From Aquabacterium sp029268225 (GTDB lineage: Bacteria; Pseudomonadota; Gammaproteobacteria; Burkholderiales; Burkholderiaceae_C): a stretch of 64,000 nt of DNA. Position numbers and translations under genes: made by a program. Shown here in pieces: positions 60,103 to 64,000 of the stretch. The notes beneath the pieces are model-generated. The model saw nothing but the letters and a program-made list of their open reading frames with translations, was not told the origin of the DNA and searched no databases. Positions within the stretch are counted from its first letter, which is position 1. Each line of letters starts with the position of its first letter. The stretch is taken from positions 1 to 64,000 of the forward strand of contig NZ_JBBEYB010000006.1 in assembly GCF_037482285.1 (NCBI RefSeq), in the 5' to 3' direction.

Positions 60103-61998
60103 ATGAGCTACCGCGCGCTGTACGAGCGTTCCATCCACGAACGCGACGCTTACTGGGCCGAACAGGCCTCCCGCATCCACTGGCACCGTCCGTTCGACAC
60201 GGTCTGCGACCACAGCCAACCGCCCTTCGCGAAATGGTTTGTGGGTGGCTTGACCAATCTGTGTCACAACGCGGTCGACCGCCATGTGCACGACCGGGCC
60301 GACCAGGCTGCCCTGGTCTTCGTGTCCACCGAGACCAACACCGAAGAGACGATCAGCTACGGCCAGTTGCTGGTCGAGGTCGAACGCATGGCCGCCATCC
60401 TGCACGGCCTGGGCGTCGGCAAGGGGGACCGGGTGCTGATCTACATGCCCATGATCCCGCAGGCCGTGATCGCCATGCTGGCCACGGTGCGCCTGGGCGC
60501 CATCCACTCGGTGGTGTTCGGCGGCTTTGCCAGCCACGCCCTGGCCAGCCGCATCGACGACGCCCGGCCCACCGTCATCGTGAGCGCCGATGCCGGTTCG
60601 CGCGGTGGCAAGGTCATCCCTTACAAGCCGCTGCTGGACGAGGCCCTGCGCCAGAGCACCCACCACGTGCCCCATGTGCTGCTGGTCGACCGCAAGCTGG
60701 CCCCGGCCGATATGCAAACCCCGCGCGACGTGGACTACTGGGACGCCCGCAGCAGCGTGATGGACGCCATCGTGCCCTGCGAGTGGGTCGAAGCCACTCA
60801 CCCCAGCTACACGCTCTATACCAGCGGCACCACCGGCAAGCCCAAGGGCGTGCAGCGCGACACCGGCGGCTACGCCGTGGCGCTGGCGGCCTCCATGGAG
60901 CAGGTGTACTGCGGCAAGCCGGGCAAGACCTTCTTTTGCGCCAGCGACATCGGCTGGGTCGTGGGCCACAGCTACATCGTCTACGGCCCGCTGCTCACCG
61001 GCATGACGACGATCATCTACGAAGGCCTGCCGATCCGTCCGGACGCAGCCATCTGGTGGTCGCTGGTCGAGAAGTACAAGGTCAATGTGATGTTCTCGGC
61101 GCCCACCGCCATCCGCGTGCTCAAGAAGCAGGACCCGGACTGCCTCAAGCGCCACGACCTGTCCAGCCTCAAGCAGCTGTTCCTGGCCGGTGAGCCGCTG
61201 GATGAGCCGACCGCCGCCTGGATTGGCGATGCCATCGGCAAGCCCATCATCGACAACTACTGGCAGACCGAAACCGGCTGGCCCATCCTGAGTCTGGCGC
61301 GCGGCGTGGACCCGACGCTGACACCGCGCCTGGGCTCGCCGGGGTTCCCGATGCCGGGTTACCAGGTCAAGCTGCTCGACGACCAGACCGGTGAAGAGCT
61401 GACCGGCGCCAACCAGAAGGGCGTGCTGACCATCGAAGGGCCCTTGCCCCCCGGCTGTCTGCAGACCGTGTGGGGCGATGACCAGCGCTTTGTGAGCACC
61501 TACTGGTCCACCTTCCCGCACAAGCAGGTGTACAACACCTTCGACTGGGGCATCCGCGATGCGGACGGCTACTACTTCATCCTGGGCCGCACCGACGACG
61601 TGATCAACGTGGCCGGCCACCGCCTGGGCACCCGCGAGATCGAGGAGTCCATCAGCAGCCACCCCGGTGTCGCCGAGGTGGCGGTGGTGGGCGTGGCCGA
61701 CCAGCTCAAGGGTCAGGTGGCCAAGGCCTTCGTGGTGCCCCGCGATGCCAGCCGCGTGAGCGACGACGCCGGCCGCCAGCAGCTCGAATCCGAGATCATG
61801 CACACAGTGGACCAGCAACTGGGTGCCGTGGCGCGTCCAGCGCGCGTGCACTTTGTCAACGTGCTGCCCAAGACCCGCTCGGGCAAGCTGCTGCGCCGCG
61901 CCATCCAGGCGGTGTGCGAGGGCCGCGAAACCGGCGACCTGAGCACCATCGAAGACCCGACCGCCCTGCAGCAGTTGCAGGAAGCGGCACAACGCTGA
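60103..61998 (+). CDS. prpE: Propionate--CoA ligase
   Basis: A 631-residue AMP-forming acyl-CoA synthetase of the PrpE subgroup. The AMP-binding loop YTSGTTGKPKGVQRDTGG (about residues 238-255), NYWQTETGWPIL, and the C-terminal catalytic Lys in RSGKLLRR, which is the acetylation-regulated site, are all present. The length and the RDTGGYAVAL segment are typical of propionyl-CoA rather than acetyl-CoA synthetase. AGGAGC precedes the ATG. No prp operon neighbours are present. Confidence 0.92.
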   Translation: MSYRALYERSIHERDAYWAEQASRIHWHRPFDTVCDHSQPPFAKWFVGGLTNLCHNAVDRHVHDRADQAALVFVSTETNTEETISYGQLLVEVERMAAILHGLGVGKGDRVLIYMPMIPQAVIAMLATVRLGAIHSVVFGGFASHALASRIDDARPTVIVSADAGSRGGKVIPYKPLLDEALRQSTHHVPHVLLVDRKLAPADMQTPRDVDYWDARSSVMDAIVPCEWVEATHPSYTLYTSGTTGKPKGVQRDTGGYAVALAASMEQVYCGKPGKTFFCASDIGWVVGHSYIVYGPLLTGMTTIIYEGLPIRPDAAIWWSLVEKYKVNVMFSAPTAIRVLKKQDPDCLKRHDLSSLKQLFLAGEPLDEPTAAWIGDAIGKPIIDNYWQTETGWPILSLARGVDPTLTPRLGSPGFPMPGYQVKLLDDQTGEELTGANQKGVLTIEGPLPPGCLQTVWGDDQRFVSTYWSTFPHKQVYNTFDWGIRDADGYYFILGRTDDVINVAGHRLGTREIEESISSHPGVAEVAVVGVADQLKGQVAKAFVVPRDASRVSDDAGRQQLESEIMHTVDQQLGAVARPARVHFVNVLPKTRSGKLLRRAIQAVCEGRETGDLSTIEDPTALQQLQEAAQR

Positions 61999-62097
61999 CG
62001 TTGAGCGTGTCCCGAGCGCCCGTGCAAGGTCCTCGGGATGGTCAAGCGCAGGCCCTTGTCGCACAATGCGGGTTTTGACGCCCTGAATTGCCCGACC

Positions 62098-62817
62098 ATG
62101 AAAAAGACGCCTGCGCTCACCGACGCCGAGATCAACGAAATCGACGAGCTGCTGGCCGCTGTGCCCGCACCCTTTGAAACCGTGGATGCCGTGATCCTGG
62201 ACGGCTACCTGGCCGGTGTGCTGGTGCAGCCCGTGCTGCTTCAGCCGGAAGACTGGCTGCCGCCGATCTTCGGCACCGAGGGCATGCCCGAGCCCGGCAT
62301 TGAAGGCTGGAGCGAAGCGCAACACGACCGCCTGGTCAGCCTGATCACTCGCCGCAAGGACGAGATCCTGCGCGGCATCCTGGAAGACGGCTGGTTCGAC
62401 CCCATCGTGCCGATGATCGAAGACGACGACGGCAAGCCGGTCGAAGGCAAGGACGCGCTGGAAGGCATCGGCTACTGGGCCGCCGGCTTCGAGTGGGCGC
62501 TGGCCAACTTCCCGCAGCTGGAAGAGGCCGCGCTGTCGGGCGTGCCCGACCTGCTGGACTCGATCTGGCGCCACCTGCCCGAACAGGATGAAGCCCAGCA
62601 GGCCCTGACCAAAGCCCTGGACGAAGAGCACCCGCTCAAGAACCTGGACGAGGCCATCGAAGCCCTGGTGTTCGACGTGGTGGACCTGGCCCAGATCGGC
62701 CTGGCCGAAAGCCACAAGGTCGAGACCGTGATCCGCGAGCACCCCAAGCTCGGCCGCAACGACCCCTGCCACTGCGGCAGCGGCAAGAAGTACAAGAACT
62801 GCCACGGGGCCAACTGA
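62098..62817 (+). CDS. UPF0149 (YecA/YgfB) family protein with SEC-C zinc motif
   Basis: A 239-residue protein. The UPF0149 region (residues 8-180, VDAVILDGYLAGVLVQPVLL, YWAAGFEWAL) is followed by a C-terminal SEC-C zinc-binding motif (NDPCHCGSGKKYKNCHG), as in SecA C-tails. The ATG at 62098 is chosen because the family begins there. Function of the family is poorly known; SEC-C motifs suggest contact with ribosomes or Sec factors. Confidence 0.85.
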   Translation: MKKTPALTDAEINEIDELLAAVPAPFETVDAVILDGYLAGVLVQPVLLQPEDWLPPIFGTEGMPEPGIEGWSEAQHDRLVSLITRRKDEILRGILEDGWFDPIVPMIEDDDGKPVEGKDALEGIGYWAAGFEWALANFPQLEEAALSGVPDLLDSIWRHLPEQDEAQQALTKALDEEHPLKNLDEAIEALVFDVVDLAQIGLAESHKVETVIREHPKLGRNDPCHCGSGKKYKNCHGAN

Positions 62818-63615
62818 TTGCACGCGGATGGTCGCTTGACGATCCAGGTGCTGTCTGACCTGCACCTGGAGACCGAAGACTTCACGCCCCTGCCTGCCCC
62901 CGGCGCCGACTTGCTGGTGCTGGCCGGCGATGTGGACAGTAGCTGGCAGGGTCTGTCGCGCTTTGCGAACTGGCCCGTGCCGGTGCTGTTCGTGCCCGGC
63001 AACCACGAGTTCGACGGTCGTGACGTGGACGCCGCGCTGGCCGGTTTGCGTGAGCGCGCCCGCGAACTGGGCATCACCCTGCTGGAGCGCGAAACTGCTT
63101 TCGTCACCGCCCCCGATGGCCGGGTGATCCGCTTTCTCGGCACCACCCGCTGGTCGGATTTCGACCTGTTCGGTGAAGACCAGCGGCCCCGCGCCATGCG
63201 GGCGGCGAGCTATTTCGTCAAGGTGATGCGGGCCACGAGGGGCGGTGAGCCCTTCGGCCCCGAAGCCGTGCGCACCGAGGCCCTGCGCTGCCGGCAATGG
63301 CTGGCCGACACCCTGGCCATGGTGCCCACGGCCGAACAGCCCTGGAACGCCACCGTGGTCATCACCCACTTCGGCCCCAGCCTGCTCAGCGCCGACCCGC
63401 GCTACGGCCGCCAACCCGGCACCGCGAGCTTTTGCAATGCCGACGATGACCTGATGCCCGGCGCCGCCTTGTGGATCCACGGCCACTTGCACTGCCGACA
63501 CGACTACCTGGTCCCGCACGAGCGTGGCGTCACGCGCGTGGTCAGCAACGCACGCGGTCACGGTCACAAAAACGAATCAGACGGCTACGATGGCAGATGT
63601 TGCGTTCGGGTCTAG
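62818..63615 (+). CDS. Metallophosphoesterase
   Basis: A 265-residue calcineurin-like phosphoesterase. The metal motifs are VLSDLHLE, LVLAGDVDSSW, VPGNHEFDGR, THFGPS and IHGHLHCRHD, in the usual order. The start is a TTG immediately after the stop of the UPF0149 gene, without its own clear ribosome site, so it is probably translated by coupling. The substrate is unknown. Confidence 0.85.
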   Translation: MHADGRLTIQVLSDLHLETEDFTPLPAPGADLLVLAGDVDSSWQGLSRFANWPVPVLFVPGNHEFDGRDVDAALAGLRERARELGITLLERETAFVTAPDGRVIRFLGTTRWSDFDLFGEDQRPRAMRAASYFVKVMRATRGGEPFGPEAVRTEALRCRQWLADTLAMVPTAEQPWNATVVITHFGPSLLSADPRYGRQPGTASFCNADDDLMPGAALWIHGHLHCRHDYLVPHERGVTRVVSNARGHGHKNESDGYDGRCCVRV

Positions 63616-63679
63616 GATCTAGACTGAACGCTGTGCTGGCATGACCAGTTTTTTCTACAGACACAACCGAGGAACATCC

Positions 63680-64000
63680 ATGAAGATCCTGCTCCCCGTG
63701 GACGGCAGCTCCTACACCAAGCGCATGCTCGCCTGGCTGACCACGCACGACGAGTGGCTGACGGGCCAGCATGAGTTCACCGTGCTGACGGTGGTGCCGC
63801 AGATCCCGCCGCATGCCGCGGCCATGTTCCCTGCTGACCAGCTCAAGTCCTACTACGAGGACACGGCCGAGGCCATCTTCAAGCCCATCCGCAAGTTCAC
63901 GGCCAAGCACAACCTGGCCACGTCCTACCAGGGCAAGATCGGCCACGCCCCCGACGTCATCGCCAAGATGGCCGAAAAGGGCAAGTACGACCTGATCATC
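63680..64000 (+). CDS. Universal stress protein UspA family (3' end beyond window)
   Basis: 107 codons of a UspA-type protein before the window ends. MKILLPVDGSSYTKRML is the nucleotide-binding start of the fold and GHAPDVIAKMAEKGKYDLII the strand before the G-x2-G-x9-G(S/T) loop, which is beyond the edge. GAGGAAC precedes the ATG. About 40 residues should be missing. Confidence 0.9.
   Translation, partial: MKILLPVDGSSYTKRMLAWLTTHDEWLTGQHEFTVLTVVPQIPPHAAAMFPADQLKSYYEDTAEAIFKPIRKFTAKHNLATSYQGKIGHAPDVIAKMAEKGKYDLII

Noticed and set aside
60091..63567. 1158-codon minus-strand open frame
   Set aside because: It lies opposite prpE, the UPF0149 gene and the phosphoesterase gene, all with clear domains. 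Third-position GC bias explains the open frame.
1..64000. CRISPR arrays, tRNA or rRNA genes
   Set aside because: No regularly spaced repeat array, cloverleaf-type sequence or rRNA signature was recognised by reading. A covariance search would be needed to exclude tRNAs completely.

Overview
The window is high-GC, and protein families and gene order point to a betaproteobacterium of the order Burkholderiales, probably Comamonadaceae or a close neighbour. The clearest core marker is the run glmS - Lrp regulator - J-domain protein - glmU - lipoprotein - ttcA - folB-like - SDR - MidA-type methyltransferase (45.0-54.0 kb). It is followed by an operon of four exported proteins, lpxC, prpE and a universal stress protein (54.0-64.0 kb).

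Everything left of glmS looks like a stacked genomic island at attTn7. A Tn7-like element can be delimited from 2623 to 44978. It has a left end with three spaced inverted binding sites, a right end with six sites, TGT...ACA termini, a 5-bp ATACC duplication on both sides, and its right end 24 bp from the glmS stop codon. Directly left of it, separated only by ATACC, lies the right end of a second, related element (repeat 2434-2617, about 94% identical to 44795-44978). That element carries an hsdM gene broken by an IS21-family insertion (1-1461). No transposition genes for either element lie in the window.

Inside the 42-kb element the contents are patchwork. At 3.3-7.4 kb there are defence-like genes: a protein with a HEPN-like motif, an OLD-family nuclease and a truncated partner. 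At 7.5-11.0 kb is a complete RIT element, with three overlapping tyrosine recombinases and 32-bp inverted repeats. At 11.6-26.3 kb is a visibly AT-richer catabolic island: XRE-cupin regulator, NCS1 permease, porin, two-subunit ATP-dependent hydantoinase/lactamase, flavin amine oxidase, cupin, PucR regulator, semialdehyde dehydrogenase and exporter. Together these read as a route from a cyclic amide through an amino acid and a semialdehyde to a carboxylic acid.

At 27.6-43.3 kb is a GC-rich, chromosome-like nitrogen block: a PuuD-type amidotransferase, a guanidine-I riboswitch in front of a decayed guanidine operon, GNAT, etfBA, glnK-amtB behind a sigma-54 promoter, hutG, a LysR regulator, a flavin oxidoreductase, hutD, an XRE-cupin regulator, glnT and glxBCD. 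The last genes are the synthetase and N-methylglutamate-synthase-like parts of a gamma-glutamylamide pathway. The block ends in a 5' stub of a urea-type ABC binding protein, joined directly to the 3' half of a metallo-beta-lactamase-fold gene and its coupled membrane protein. These last two resemble the original transposon cargo.

The main points for follow-up are the tandem Tn7-like insertion with exact borders, the two truncated genes that suggest the middle of the transposon was replaced, the guanidine operon relic under a well-preserved riboswitch, the putative lactam operon, the glutamate-conjugate cluster next to ETF, and the uncharacterised four-gene envelope operon.
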